Positions 1 through 12,124 of a stretch of DNA of 64,000 nt are shown in pieces. The notes below the pieces were generated by a model that was not told the DNA's origin, ran no database searches, and worked only from the letters and a program-made list of their open reading frames with translations. Within the stretch, counting starts at the first letter, position 1. Each line of letters opens with the position of its first letter. The translations under genes were made by a program, and so were the position numbers. The DNA is from Chenopodium formosanum (taxonomy: Eukaryota > Streptophyta > Magnoliopsida > Caryophyllales > Amaranthaceae): the NCBI GenBank assembly GCA_024500155.1, contig CM044858.1:26740786-26804785 (forward strand), written 5' to 3'.

Positions 1-1759
1 TTCCAGATTTATTTACTCACTTTAAAGTTGCTGTAATTTGATATATAACACTATATTTTCATGATTCTAACACATAAACTTGTAGTTGGGATGTTGTACT
101 ACTAATTTTGACTAATGGGAGCAATTTAAAGGCTTTATTTTAATGGTTTGAGAGGTTTTAAAATGCTTTAGTATTGCTGTAATTTTAATTGCTTTGGTAT
201 TGATTTATTTCTAATTGTTTGGTTTAGGAGAGGACTTTGTAGAAAGCGACTTCTAGTTTCTAAAGTGGCTAATCGAATTGTTTACTCAAGGTACGTACAA
301 GTTACAAAACCTTGCTTTTAGGTGCATGTTTAAGGACGGATCGAGAACTTAGTATCATGTTTAGGGATGACTGAGTTAAATTGTTTGGTTATACATTGTG
401 AATTTCATTTGATGTGCACTATTCCTTATTGCAATTATTGGTTATGCTCTAATTATGCAAGGTACGCTTAGAGGCAACGGTATGTGATTGGTGAAATGAT
501 TTAATTATTACTCATTCATGATTAATGAAATAGGATGAGTAAAGGAAAGATTCAAGTCTTATAAGACAAGGTTAAGAGTTTGGGGTGCCTTATGCACTCA
601 AGGGGTTTATACACCGAGGTAGTAAAGGAATAAATAATAAATGTTGTTTTGTCACTAATAAATCAAGAATGGAAATCGGAAACTTGCCTTGCTTGATTTA
701 ATTGTGTTTGGAATGTTTGTATTGTTATGCATATGAGTCATCACCAAGTGCAAGTTTAAACCTGTAAATCACGTAAAGTGCAAGCTGGATGAGCAATAAA
801 ACTCTGGATTTGTGCACAGCTGGAGTAATGACAATCAGGGGTTGGGGTACATGTGGTATTAGCCGTGTACTTTTCTTGAGGCCGTCTGATCTACGAGTCT
901 CTTATTTCAAATATTTTTCTTAAAACTAGGAGTTAGGTGACATCTCATACTAACTACGGTCACGAAGTCGCGCCCGTGGTCGTTGGGTGTTTATTGATGT
1001 TTCCAAAAGGAGGCATGGGGTTTTTCTTTATTGATATTCCAAATGGGACATGGGTTGGACAACCTTGTCTATTGTTAAATCCAATGAGTAAATTGAAATG
1101 AGTTAGCTACTATTAGCTAGTGAAGTCTTAATAAATTGGATAATTGAGTCATGTGTTGAGTTTATTATTTAATGATGCATATGTTTGATTATTAGTGGCA
1201 TGTTAGGTATTTCTTAATTATTTCGCAACTTGTATGTACTCAGCTTTGCTGATTACGTGCTTTTGTGTGTTTCCTTCTTTGGTCATGGCCTTCGCCTATC
1301 AATGACCCTGTGACGATCCAATTTTCACACTTGTAATATTGGGGAGCAGAATAACCATAGGTTCTTACACATGCAACATTCATCAGGGTTGTGGGATTTG
1401 AGTAGAGAGTTGGTTGACTGCAGTTTATGTATTTCGCAAGTTAAAATTATTTTAATTCGATTTTATTTGACACTAATTCTTTTGGGTTTGAATGTATTTG
1501 AACACTGAATTTAGTCACTTACTATTTCTATTGGGTTTTGAATAAGGGCCTTAATGGTTCCAACTTGTAATACTTATTTTGATTTAATTTCATTGTTTTG
1601 AGGTTTATTTATAACTGTTTTGGTTTTCCGCTGCTAATTTCTGAGATAGCCTTAACGTTTGAACATGTGGCGGTAGTACACCAGTAATTCTCTTGAAATC
1701 GTTCATGTTATATACAGGTTTCTCACAGGTTTTTAAGAGAGAATTATTGGGGTGTTACA
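1..1759 (+). repeat. 5' LTR of element 1 (3' part only)
   Basis: Position 1 corresponds to 6571 of the 3' LTR and the match runs to the shared end ATTATTGGGGTGTTACA. About 1.1 kb of the LTR, including U3 and promoter, lies left of the window. Differences from the 3' copy are scattered substitutions and small indels, only a few per cent by eye. No gene lies in this stretch. Confidence 0.9.
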
Positions 1760-1762
1760 AAG

Positions 1763-1775
1763 TGGTATCTGGGAG
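1763..1775 (+). other. Primer-binding site of element 1
   Basis: TGGTATCTGGGAGC-like sequence begins four bases after the LTR end. It resembles the initiator-Met tRNA primer site (TGGTATCAGAGC) used by most plant chromoviruses. The same slightly altered form occurs in element 2 (TGGTATCCGGGAGC). Confidence 0.75.
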
Positions 1776-2133
1776 CTTAGGTTAGATTTAATTACCACTA
1801 AAGCCAATTAGCTTAATATGTCTTAGGCGCCTAACTAACTAACATTGAGGATTTAAGTTCAAGGTTAAAGTGATTTTTCGAAACTTAGTATGTTTGAAAC
1901 GTTTTATCTAAAATGATTTTGAAGTTTATTTTTTCTACTTGGTGAGCTTTGGGTAGACTTAAGAAGGGAATGCATGCATATTTTATACATATCTTTGCAT
2001 TTAATTGTCACATGAAGTGTTATTTTTCTTATTTATTTAACATGTTGTAATTAATGTCTTAATTGATGTGTTTTATGATGTGCTTGTGTAATGCTTTTGT
2101 ATGTTCGTTGCGTTGGGATGACGTAGAAAGGAG

Positions 2134-2534
2134 ATGAGTGACTCAGTAAGCACGTCTGAAGCACGAATAATGGTACTAGGAACAACCCCGTTGTTGTGTC
2201 TGAGGATGAGAATGATGCGTGAAGTGAAGATACCTTAGAGAGGTTTGAAAAGACTATGACGCCAGCTAATCCTGATGAGGAAGATTACCAGTATATACAT
2301 GAGTTTAAGATTGCAAAGAACAAAAAGCATAAGATTAAAACCTACAAAAGAATGTTCCATGACTATACTCTTATTGAATTTCCAAATGAAGATTATCTTG
2401 AATGGATGAAACCAAAACTTGCAGATCCAAATGCTTGGAAGAGAGCTACTAGGAACCCGAATCCGCTTTACAAAGATATAACTATTGAGGACACGGAATA
2501 TGAAAATGATCTTGATTTAGATGTTAATAATTGA
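2134..2534 (+). pseudogene. Decayed leader ORF between PBS and gag of element 1
   Basis: The open part starts at the ATG at 2256 and encodes 92 residues, charged and acidic at its C terminus. Upstream, a frame beginning ATG AGT GAC at 2134 can be followed into it through one frameshift and one TGA at about 2218, with Asn-, Ser- and Glu-rich sequence. The older ORF was therefore about 130 codons or more. I do not recognise a domain. Its position, between PBS and gag, matches the longer leader ORF of element 2, so an extra pre-gag ORF may be a shared trait. Function unknown. Confidence 0.45.
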
Positions 2535-3098
2535 TTTTGATGTTAATAATTATGATGAGAAGAAATATAAGAACTACAATGTGATTTCTTGAGGATAATA
2601 CTTGTTAGGGTGAAGTTAGTATGAAAAAGGCATTTGCCAATTAATAATGGTTATTAGAATCTCATTCTAGCTAGTTTTGAGTTAGATTATTAGATTTTAA
2701 TAAGTAGCTTAATCTACAGAGTTATTATTCTTTGGGATTCATATTTTCATTTAAGTTGTGATAAAGTTATTATTTTATTTTAGAAGTTTCATTTTACTAA
2801 TATTTGTGAGCCAAAGAAAGTTAAAGTTTGTGAAACGCAAGATTTTAAGATATTTTCTTTTGTTTATGATTAAGTTAGTAAGAGTGACGCGGGATGGGGA
2901 TTATTTTCTTAATTTTATTTTATTCTGCGTGTGAATTGTGTTTATATTTGTATGATTCTACTTGGAACAAAGGGGTGCAAAGCAAGGTGCCCTTTTGATC
3001 CAATATATGTGATATGTATTATGGTGATTCAGTGAATATATGTGAATGGTATTTGAACTAGAGTATGATGTCCATATATTTTTAGGCGTAGAACTACC

Positions 3099-4031
3099 AT
3101 GGCCAATAACGCCGCCCTTGTTGAGGCCATCCGAATGTTGGCCGAAATTCTGAACCAAAACCGAGGGGATCAACTCGACCCCCAGGCAGAGATGTTCAAG
3201 AAGCTAGCACAAGTAAGGCCCCCAGTGTTCAAGGGAGGTGCTGACCCCACCTTCTTAGAGAACTGGATACGCGAGTTTGACAAATTGTTTGTGGCACTGA
3301 ACTGCCCTGATAACTTGAAGGTAGATCAGGCTGCCATTTACCTTAAGGATGAAGCTGACATATGGTGGAGAGATAACTTTGAGCTAGTGAAAGCCAAACC
3401 TAACTTTGGGTGGGAAGTGTTCAAAACCGCTTTGAGAGACAAATTTTACCCTCCTTTCCTAAAGAAACAAAAAGCTCAGGAGTTCATAAACCTGGAAATG
3501 GGGCAGATGACAATCTCTTAGTATTACAATAAGTTTATGACCCTTGCTAGGTTTTCTCCTGAGGTAGTACCCACTGAAGAACTGAAGGCTCAGAGGTTTG
3601 AGCAAGGGTTAACTGACCAACTACAAAAAGACCTAGCTGGAAAAGTATTTAAAACACTTGATAAGGTATATGAGAGAGCTGCCCACATGTACCACCTAAA
3701 TTCTAAGAGTGTAGGAGAGACTGCCAAGGCTGGAGAAAAAAGGAAGGACTTTGGGATACCTGAAAACCAGAGTAACTTTAAGAGGCCTAGGAATGGGAAC
3801 TCGTTTGGTAGGGGTAACCAAAATGTTAGCAATTCTTTCAATGTTAACAATGGAGAGAGAACATACCATTGTAAGAGATGTAGTAGGAACCACCTTGGGA
3901 GAGACTGCGACGGGAATTTAGTAACTTGTAGGTTCTGTAATAAGAAGGGGCATAGGGAGTATGAGTGTTACGCCAAGCTGAACAAACAAGGGAATGGCCG
4001 AGATAGTGGAAATGGTGGAAATAACCAATAG
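3099..4031 (+). pseudogene. gag: gag of element 1, one nonsense codon
   Basis: The frame starts at ATG 3099 (MANNAALVEAIRM) and runs to 4031 with a single in-frame TAG at 3519-3521. Element 2 has GAG (Glu) there, so one G-to-T change closed it. The product is the structural capsid/nucleocapsid protein that packages element RNA. Residues 35-140 match the Ty3-type Gag capsid (FLENWIREFDKLF, DEADIWWRDN). Near the C terminus are two zinc knuckles, C-X2-C-X3-H-X4-C and C-X2-C-X4-H-X4-C (CRFCNKKGHREYEC). The tail is Asn/Gly-rich. After 4031 the frame breaks up. Confidence 0.85.
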
Positions 4032-4163
4032 AGGCCTAGTAATTTCTATAACCAGGGGGTAAAGAGTAATGGGCAAGGTGGTCAGAATGGGAAGTCTGGG
4101 ATTGGTAACAATAATGGCAACAATAATACTACTAATGGAAACAATGGTAATCAGAGAAGGAAC

Positions 4164-5060
4164 AACACTCCTGGGCATTTGTCGGTAATGAGCAAAGGAG
4201 AGGCTGAGAGGTCCTCATATGTGGTTAATGGTACTTTGTTTATTCACTTTATCCATTTGAATTAATTTTTGTGAATGTGTCGGTCACTCTGCCTACGGGC
4301 AAAATTGTTTAATGTGATATACTACTTAAAGGGTTGCCTCTGAAAATAAGGAAAGCTATCTTCCCACCTAGTCTTATTGAGTTGATCTAGGGGACTTAGA
4401 TGTTATTTTGGGAATAGATTGTGAGATACAGGAAAGTACACTTGAAAGATCTTTTAGGAAATTTTGTGCCTTATTATGTTTTGGGAAATCTATAGGTTAT
4501 GAGATTGTTTCTACCTTGAAGGTTAGGAAGTTGTTGAGTAAAGGATTGTCATTTGTAATTATGGGTGAGAATAAGAAAATTGAAGATATTCATTTTGTGA
4601 ATGAGTTTTTAGATGTTTTTCCAAGACAAATCTTAGGAATGCCACCAAAAAGAGAAGTTGAGTTTACCTTGAGGAGCACCAATTTTAATTGTGTACAAAA
4701 GAATGATGTGAAAATGAGATTATCTATTCATGTACTCATAAGGAATGAATACCTATTGCTAACGGTCAAAATTGTTTGATTAATTGACAAATTCCAATGT
4801 GTTTTCAAATGATGATTTGCGGTTGAGAAACCACTAATTAAGAGTAACTAATAAGGATATCCATATAGCATCTTTTAGGACTAGATATGAGCACCACGAG
4901 TTATAGTCTTGCCTTTTGGGTTCAACCATGCTCTAGCAATCTTTGTGGATTTGATGAATCGTGTTCCATGAGTATTTAAACGATTTTTTTTTGGGTTTTA
5001 TTAATAATATTTTAGTATACCCGAGAAGTTAGAAGGATTATAATAAATATATGAGGAAAT
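4164..5060 (+). pseudogene. pol: Protease/RT remnants of element 1
   Basis: About 900 bp of broken coding sequence collinear with element 2 pol. Recognisable pieces are the post-gag linker (4164-4260), the protease C-terminal motif ILGIDCEI (4408-4435), the protease-RT linker FLDVFPRQILGMPPKRE (4600-4660), and RT fragments such as FRTRYEHHE and INNILVYPRS near 4875-5030. The protease DSGA active site is missing because of a deletion near 4260. Frames change repeatedly. Everything from RNase H to chromodomain is absent. Confidence 0.7.
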
Positions 5061-5138
5061 TGGAGAAAAACAAGGTAAGGATAGTTATTATAAAAAGGAG
5101 TGATGCAAAAGTTGCTTACTGAAATTAGTTATTGATGT

Positions 5139-5179
5139 GAGTTACGAGGGCGTAACTCTTTTGTTTTGAGGGGGGTAGA
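5139..5179 (+). other. Upstream hairpin plus purine tract in 3' UTR of element 1
   Basis: GAGTTACG-AGGG-CGTAACTC (5139-5158) forms an 8-bp stem with a 4-base loop. It is followed 10 bp later by GAGGGGGGTAGA (5169-5180), a sequence like a polypurine tract. The same arrangement occurs at 18144-18183 in element 2. It is not the tract next to the LTR, which lies about 290 bp further on. Confidence 0.6.
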
Positions 5180-5437
5180 ATGCGATGTAATTTCGCGCTT
5201 TTACCTTAACTATACCATTTATTACATGATTTTGCACGTTTTTGCATGTTTTTGATTATTATTATGCATTAGTATTACGTTTACATACAATAAAATTATG
5301 TAAACTTTGGCCAAATATGAGTTTATTGAGTGCAAAGTTCAGATTCTTGAGTATACATGTTGAGGATCAAGCAATTTACAGCAATACAAAACACAAAGAG
5401 TTTGAATGATTTTGGAAAATTATGGTTTTTGGGTTAA

Positions 5438-5473
5438 GTTTCGAGGGCGAAACCTCTTTTAAAAGGGGTAGAT
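5438..5473 (+). other. LTR-proximal hairpin and polypurine tract of element 1
   Basis: GTTTCG-AGGG-CGAAAC (5438-5453) forms a 6-bp stem with the same AGGG loop as the upstream hairpin. AAAAGGGGTAGA then ends directly at the 3' LTR start. The tract primes plus-strand DNA synthesis. The stem differs from the upstream copy by paired changes that keep the fold. Confidence 0.65.
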
Positions 5474-8323
5474 TGTAATCCCTCATATTTTCAATTTAAT
5501 AGTAATGTAGTTATTTAGTATTTTTTTTTTCTACAAATATTTCTATATTTTTTATTTATTTCATTTTATAAGTATGAATTTTATTTTAGGTAAAGTATTA
5601 AGATTTTAATTATTTTCAAACTAAAACTACTAAGTTGTGATTTTAATTCTAAGCCTTCTTAACTTACTAACCCAAACACTTAGTTTCTCTTATTCAAGCC
5701 CAAATTGTAAGTTCCAAATCCTAATTCTACTTGGGTTAGGAATTTAGGCCCAACTTTTATAAAAACAAAGAAAAGCCCACCTTAATTCCCTTACTCCTCT
5801 ATTCCTCTTTCACATAAGATCAAAAAAAAGAAAACCCTCACTTTCTTCTTCCTCCCTCTTCACGTTTTCAACAGAAGAAAATTTTTTTTTCAGTTGCTGC
5901 TACTGCTGCCCGCCGCCCCTGCTGCCACCGTCGGCCACCAACGTGCAGCCCCGTTCGCCCCCTTCTCTTACCCTCTTTCCTTTATTTTTTTTATTTGCTT
6001 TATAATATTAATTAGAATGTCTAAAGATTCAAGCTTTAATTAAAATTTTTGTTCCAAATTATATTATTATGGTTTAATAGTATGTTTAAATTATAAAGAT
6101 TATAAATTTATGGGTTTTGTATGTCTAAATTATTAAATAAAATTTCAGATTATGTATTTTGTATATTTTAGGGTTTAAAGCATTGATTTTTCATGTTTTA
6201 GGGCTTGATAACGTGTTAATCAAACTATCTAACCATACTATGTTTAAATTACATTAAAGTATGATTATTTTAATCATATATAAAATTTCAGATTTATTAA
6301 AGTTTCAATTTTTATGAACAAGTAGTGTTAATTTCATGTTTTTATGCTTCTAAACCTATAAAATAATTATTGTGAGTAATTTGTAATTGAAAAAGCTTTG
6401 AACTTTATATTCTAACTTTAAAAATAATTTTCAGATTTCATACCTTTTATTTTGAACCTCTAATTGCATTGAATTGATATATTCTTGGGTTTTTAACACT
6501 TTAACTTGCTACATAATGACTATTTCAAGTAATTATGCTTATAGGGTTATTTTATATACTTAAAACAAATTTCCAGATTTATTTACTCACTTTAAAGTTG
6601 CTGTAAGTTGATATAAAACACTATATTTTCATGATTCTAACACATAAACTTGTAGTTGGAATGTTGTACTACTAATTTTGACTAATGGGAGCAATTTAAA
6701 GGCTTTATTTTAATGGTTTGAGAGGTTTTAAAATGCTTTAGTATTGCTGTAATTTTAATTGCTTTGGTATTGATTTATTTCTAATTGTTTTGTTTAGGAG
6801 AGGACTTTGTAGAAAGCGACTTCTAGTTTCTAAAGTGGCCAATCGAATTGTTTACTCAAGGTAAGTACAAGTTACAAAACCTTGCTTTTAGGTGCATGTT
6901 TAAAGACGGATCGAGAACTTAGTATCATGTTTAGGGATGACTGAGTTAAATTGTTTGGTTATACATTGTGAATTTCATTTGATGTGCACTATTCCTTATT
7001 GCAATTATTGGTTATGCTCTAATTATGCAAGGTGCGCTTAGAGCCAAAGGTATGTGATTGGTGAAATGATTTAATTATTACTCATTCATGATTAATGAAA
7101 TAGGATGAGTAAAGAAAAGATTCAAGTCTTATAAGACAAGGTTAAGAGTTTGGTGTGCCTTATGCACTCAAGGGGTTTATACACCGAGGTAGTAAAGGAA
7201 TAAATAATAAATGTTGTTTTGTCACTAATAAATCAAGAATGGAAATCGGAAACTTTCCTAGCTTGATTTAATTGTATTTGGAATGTTTGTATTGTTATGC
7301 ATATGAGTCATCACCAAGGTTAAACCTGTAAATCACGTAAAGTGCAAGATGGATGAGCAATAAAACTCTGGATTTGTGCACAGCTGGAGTAATGACAATC
7401 AGGGGTTGGGGTACATAGGTTATTAGCCGTGTACTTTTCTTGAGGCCGTCTGATCTACGAGTCTCTTATTTCAAATATTTTACTTAAAACTAGGAGTTAG
7501 GTGACATCTCATACTAACTACGGTCACAGAGCCGCGCCCGTGGTCGTTGGATGTTTATTGATGTTTCCGAAAGGAGGCATGGGGTTTTTCTTTATTGATG
7601 TTCCAAATGGGACATGGGTTAGACAACCTTGTCTATTGCTAAATCCAATGAGTAAATTGAAATGAGTTAGCTACTATTAGCTAGTGAAGTCTTAATAAAT
7701 TGAATGGTTGAGTCATGTGTTGAGTTTATTATTTAATGATGCATATGTTTGATTATTAGTGGCATGTTAGGTATTTTTTAATTATTTCGCAGCTTGTATG
7801 TACTCAGCTTTGCTGATTACGTGCTTTTGTGTGAGTCCTTCTTTGGTCATGGCCTTCGCCTATCAATGACCCTGTGACGATCCATTTTTTACACTTGTAA
7901 TATTAGGGAGCAGAATAACCACGAGTTCTTATACATGCAACATTCATCAGGGTTGTGGGATTTGAGTAGAGAGTTGGTTGACTGCAGTTTATGTCTTTCG
8001 CAAGTTGAATTTATTTTAATTCGATTTTATTTGACACTAACTCTTTTGGGTTTGAATGTATTTGAACACTGAATTTAATCACTTACCATTTCTATTGGGT
8101 TTTGAATAAGGGCCTTAATGGTTCTAACTTGTAATACTTATTTTGATTTAATTTCTTTGTTTTGAGGTTTATTTATAACTGTTTTGGTTTTCCGCTGCTA
8201 ATTTCTGAGGTAGCCTTAACGTTTGAACACGTGGCGGTAGCACACCAGTAATTCTCTTAAAATTGTTCAGGTTATATACAGCTTTCTCACAGGTTTTTAA
8301 GAGAGAATTATTGGGGTGTTACA
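5474..8323 (+). repeat. 3' LTR of element 1 (2,850 bp)
   Basis: Starts TGTAATCCCTC right after the purine tract and ends GGTGTTACA. A possible TATA box (TTTATAAAAA) lies near 5756, followed by a pyrimidine-rich, GC-rich leader at 5840-5970. 6571-8323 duplicates window positions 1-1759. No ORF of interest. Confidence 0.9.
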
Positions 8324-8365
8324 GTATAGTTAGTGGGATATATTTATTTGTTGGTAGGAGAGAAA

Positions 8366-8448
<83 letters not shown>
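8366..8448 (+). repeat. (AAT)n microsatellite
   Basis: About 27 uninterrupted AAT units, 43 bp after element 1 ends. The poly-Asn reading frame across it is an artefact of the repeat. Confidence 0.95.
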
Positions 8449-8450
<2 letters not shown>

Positions 8451-8539
8451 GGTGTAAATGGGGTTGGTCAAAGAGAAATAACAAAATAGTTTTGGACTCT
8501 TACTTGAAAGTAGTGTTACAATTAATATTATGAAACAAA

Positions 8540-8733
8540 CTGTGACAGGGGTTATCTAAGTTATTTTGTTAGGGGTTACCCGATTTATTCAGTTAGGGGT
8601 TACTCAAGTTACTCGGTCATGGGTTACTTGAGGAGTTGGGACAAGGGTTACTCGAGGGGTTCACTCGGTCAGGGGTTCACTCGGTCAAGGGTTACTCGAT
8701 CAGGGGTTACTTGAGGGGTTCGGACAGGAGTTA
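8540..8733 (+). repeat. GGGGTTACTCGAG-type minisatellite, left half
   Basis: Degenerate tandem units built from AGGGGTTACTCGAG and GGTTCACTCGGTC. The array is interrupted at 8734 by element 2 and resumes at 20983, so it was one array before insertion. Confidence 0.8.
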
Positions 8734-8983
8734 TGTAATACCCCGTATTTTTATACGTATTTTATTTAAAGTATGTATTTAATGAAATATTTAATTAGTT
8801 ATAATCATTTTAATTAAAGCATTTTTATTAATATTATTATAAAAGGAAAGTTTATTTAATTATTTTATTTTAAAAGATGGGGTTTTAATTTAAGAAAGTT
8901 TAATTTTAACAAGTTTTATTTGGGAAGGGATAAGGAAAATTAAAAGAGGAAATTTTAGGGTAAAAGGGTTGGTAGAGAAGGGG

Positions 8984-8991
8984 TATAAATA
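8984..8991 (+). promoter_or_regulatory. TATA box of element 2 5' LTR
   Basis: TATAAATA in GGGGTATAAATATCCC, about 250 bp into the LTR. Transcription would begin about 30 bp downstream, near 9015. The same box is in the 3' LTR near 18616. Confidence 0.6.
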
Positions 8992-10510
8992 TCCCACTTA
9001 TGAGGCAAATCAACTTTGCCCAGAGTGGAGAAAACCCAAGGTAAGCTTCTCCCCTTTTCTCCTTACTTTTCTTTCTTTTTTTCTTCCTCTTCCCCTTCCC
9101 CTTTCTCACGGCCGGCCACCACCACAGCCACACACGTGGCCGGACCACCACCGCACACCACCACAGCCACCGGCGCACGGCCAGCAGCTGCGGCGGCAGC
9201 AGCCCAGCCTTGCCGCGGTGGCTGCTGCTGCCGTGTTTGGCTCTCGGAAAAAAAAAAAAAAACTTAATCTTTCTTACCTTAATTTAATCTATGCTTAGAT
9301 CTAATTATAAATTATGAGTTTTGGGATTTAATTTTGATGTTTGAATGTTGTAATTATGTTAATTAATTTTCAGATTTGGTTTTAATTAAAAAGCCCCAAT
9401 TTTTTCAACCTTAGGTTCTTGATTTATGAAATTATGAAAGTATATGATGTATTAATATTTAGATCTTCAATTTAAGTGCTTTAAGACTAATTTTCAGCAA
9501 GTTTTAATTGGTAAAATAGTGTAGGAATTTTATGTAGAACCCTAAATATTATGTTTTTAAAGGAAATTTAAATTACCCATTAAAGGGGACTTAACTATGG
9601 TGTTCTAAATATAATTTCAGCTTATTCTAATTAATTTATGAAGGGTTTTAAAATAGTATATATTGCTGGAAATTTGTTTAGAGTGGACTTTGATACACTA
9701 TTATAATTTTAATGTGTAGGAGACTTTGAAGTAAGCAATTTTTACTAGTCGTGGCGATTTTAAGATCATATTCAAGGTACGTTCGCGTAGTTAGCATATT
9801 TTGATGATGTAGAATCATGCTATGCTTAAATTCAATCAATTACAAGTAGTATCATGCTAAGGTTCATGTATTGAATTGTGTATTATTGGTGTTGGTGATT
9901 GAATTGTGAAGCATGAATTATTTGTGATGATCTATGGATTGGAAAATTATATTTTGGCATGATTATATGGACTACATATTTATTTATGGCATGATAGAGA
10001 GCATGTTTAATCAAACTAATTGTTTAATTATGTTTGGATTATTGAAAAGGAATTTTATTATGGTTCATATAATTTTTATTGATGCTTTAAGCATGAGGAA
10101 GGAGCTATATAAGTTTCTATGCACACAAGGAATAAATTGTATGTTGGTGCCTTTGTGCACTTAAGGTGTTTTTAACACCGAGGGATAGGATTGTTGGCGC
10201 TTTATGCGTTTAAGGTGTCTTTGACACTGAGGTAGAATTAAAAAGGGTTCAACATTAAATATTATGTGGTCACTAAATATTCAAGAATTAAATTGGTATG
10301 TTTGAGTGATTGAATTATTATTGATGATTGAATTGTTATGCTTTGAGAGTCATCACCAAGTCTAATAATATGTAAATAACGTAAAGTGAAAGAGATTACG
10401 CACCAAAACTCTAGGAACGTATATACCTTGAGTATGAACATATGGGGGGAGTTATGGGGTTTTATATTTAACCATAACTTCTAATGGAGTACATGACGCT
10501 GTATATTCTC

Positions 10511-10511
<1 letters not shown>

Positions 10512-10585
<74 letters not shown>
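10512..10585 (+). repeat. (TTA)n microsatellite inside element 2 5' LTR
   Basis: About 24 units. The same site has about 19 units in the 3' LTR (20148-20206) and about 28 in the truncated LTR (32133-32218), so it is hypervariable between otherwise similar copies. Confidence 0.9.
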
Positions 10586-11358
10586 GCGCTGGAATTCCGC
10601 CACCAATGGGTGTGGCATAGGTGATGCTAGCACGGTTAGCTCCCGTGTCAGTGGGCCTCAATTTATTGAGGTAGGTTTGGTTTAGTTGGAAACCCGTTCG
10701 ATGCGTAATCAACGCTAAATAAATTATTTGGTGTCCAGTTAAAGAGTCTTGTTGTTGTTTGTTGTGTGTGCTTGTAAACAGGTGTAATGAGGTAAGTATG
10801 TGTGATGCTAGGAGTTGCATGTTAGTGTGTTTAAATACGCTTATGTACTCAGCTTTGCTGATTGTGTGTATTGTTTGTGTCTGGCTATGTCTTTATCTTG
10901 GCCCTACGATGATCCATTTAAATGGAGAGTAGTGGGGGCAAGTAGAGATACTCTTTTCAGGTATTGAGGCATGTTCATGATGGGGCATGAGCGAAGAGAG
11001 AATTATGCTAGTTTCCACTATGATGTGTAATAATTATGTTTTGGATATTTTGTTTTATTGATTGTTGGACTAACACTATTATTTGATTGATCGGTTTTTG
11101 AATAAGGGCCTTAAGTGGTTCCAAGTTGTAGTGGATTTTATTTAACTTGGTTTTGTTGATTTTCAACTTTACTTTTGCTAGTTCGGTTTTTAAATTGTGT
11201 TATTTCTTAGTTTGACTTTCAAGTCTTCCGCTGTGTGTCTTTGATAATTGCCTTAGCCGTTTTCACGGTGGCGGTATTGTCTTAAATTTTCCTAAATCGT
11301 ATTTTTAAAAGAGTAAAGTGTGTATTTAAAGGAAAGGAATTTCTAGGGTGTTACAAAG

Positions 11359-11372
11359 TGGTATCCGGGAGC
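11359..11372 (+). other. Primer-binding site of element 2
   Basis: TGGTATCCGGGAGC starts 4 bp after the 5' LTR. It is similar to the initiator-Met tRNA primer site but with the same altered 3' half as in element 1. Confidence 0.75.
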
Positions 11373-11409
11373 TTTGGTTGAGATTTTAAATTACCACTAA
11401 CACGAAAAC

Positions 11410-11660
11410 GTTTTTTTTTTTATGATTTAAACTTGGCCAAGTGCTTATTTAATTTTTATTATGTCTATTTCATTCCGATTATATTTTATTTTATTTTAAT
11501 TTATTATTTTTTTTTAGGGGAGGTCCGAAATTTTTTTTTTTTATTTTTAATTGGTCCGAAATTTTTTTTTTTAGACACTCGAAATTTTTTTTTCAAGTGT
11601 CCGGAATTTTTTTTTAAGGGCCGAAAATTTTGCCCCCTATAATTTCAAAAATTTATTTTT
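11410..11660 (+). repeat. T-tract repeat in element 2 leader
   Basis: Four to five irregular units of CCGAAATTTTTTTTT, alternating CCGAAA-type words with runs of 9-12 T, about 30-40 bp apart. Non-coding; role unknown. Confidence 0.6.
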
Positions 11661-11857
11661 TTTAGCAGGGTAAAATATTTTTAGTTTGTTAAATTGTGCA
11701 GGGAGCAAGGATTGAGGTAAGAATTATGTGTTAAAAGCTTTTATTAACATGTTGGTGAGCTTGGGTAGGAAAGGAAAGGGCATATAGGCTAGAATTTAAT
11801 TTCTTCCCTGCCTGCATAAATTTTATTTTAGGGTGTTCAAGCATGTTGTATGATTAA

Positions 11858-12124
11858 GGGCCTGTTCATATTTACTGAATTGAGCTGAACTGAACTGAAC
11901 TGAACTGATTGGAGCTGAACTGAACTGAACTGAACTGAACTGATTGGAACTGAACTGAACTGAACTGAATTGAGCTGAAATGAATATTTTATGTGAGAGG
12001 GAAATTAAGAGCTGAACTGAACTGAACTGAACAGAACTGATTGGAACTGAACTGAACTGAACTGAACTGATTGGAGCTGAACCGAACTGAACTGAACTGA
12101 AATTAAGTAAATATGAACAGGCCC
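11858..12124 (+). mobile_element. Tourist-like MITE (PIF/Harbinger type), 267 bp
   Basis: Terminal inverted repeats GGGCCTGTTCATATTTACT at both ends and a TAA duplication at 11855-11857 and 12125-12127, the 3-bp target typical of PIF/Harbinger elements. The interior consists almost entirely of the pentamer CTGAA with GATTGGA/GAGCTGAA breaks. It lies in the leader of element 2, between PBS and the leader ORF, and cannot code for a transposase. Confidence 0.85.

Larger units (their letters stand above)
1..8323 (+). mobile_element. Element 1: Ty3/gypsy Tekay-type LTR element, internally deleted, 5' end outside window
   Basis: The first 1.76 kb of the window recurs almost unchanged at 6571-8323, so these are the two LTRs of one element. 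Between them lie a primer-binding site, a decayed leader ORF, gag, and short protease/RT remnants. RNase H, integrase and chromodomain are absent: the sequence passes from degraded RT straight into the 3' UTR. The gag sequence and the 3' hairpin/purine-tract module match element 2, which places it in the Tekay/Del chromovirus group. It is a deletion derivative that could move only in trans. The left target duplication is outside the window; the base after the 3' LTR is 8324. Confidence 0.85.
8734..11355 (+). repeat. 5' LTR of element 2 (2,622 bp)
   Basis: TGTAATACCCCG...GTGTTACA. It holds a TATA box at 8984, a pyrimidine-rich then GC-rich leader segment (9050-9240) ending in an A-run, a candidate splice donor AAG/GTAAGC at about 9039, and an internal (TTA)n microsatellite at 10512-10585. 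A 76-codon ORF at 9934 recurs in all three copies of this LTR but only because the LTR itself is repeated. Confidence 0.93.

Noticed and set aside
8333..8533. Poly-Asn ORF (also poly-Asn ORFs at 10452-10820, 20088-20441 and 32073-32294 on the minus strand).
   Set aside because: Produced by AAT/TTA microsatellites with no surrounding protein-like sequence.
8906..9298. Overlapping Pro/His/Ala-rich and Trp/Arg-rich ORFs on both strands in the LTR (and 18538-18923).
   Set aside because: They result from a GC-rich CCACCACAG-type low-complexity leader; no start context or conservation.
9934..10164. A 76-codon ORF conserved at 9934, 19570 and 31555.
   Set aside because: All three are copies of one LTR; conservation reflects shared recent ancestry, and composition is non-protein-like.
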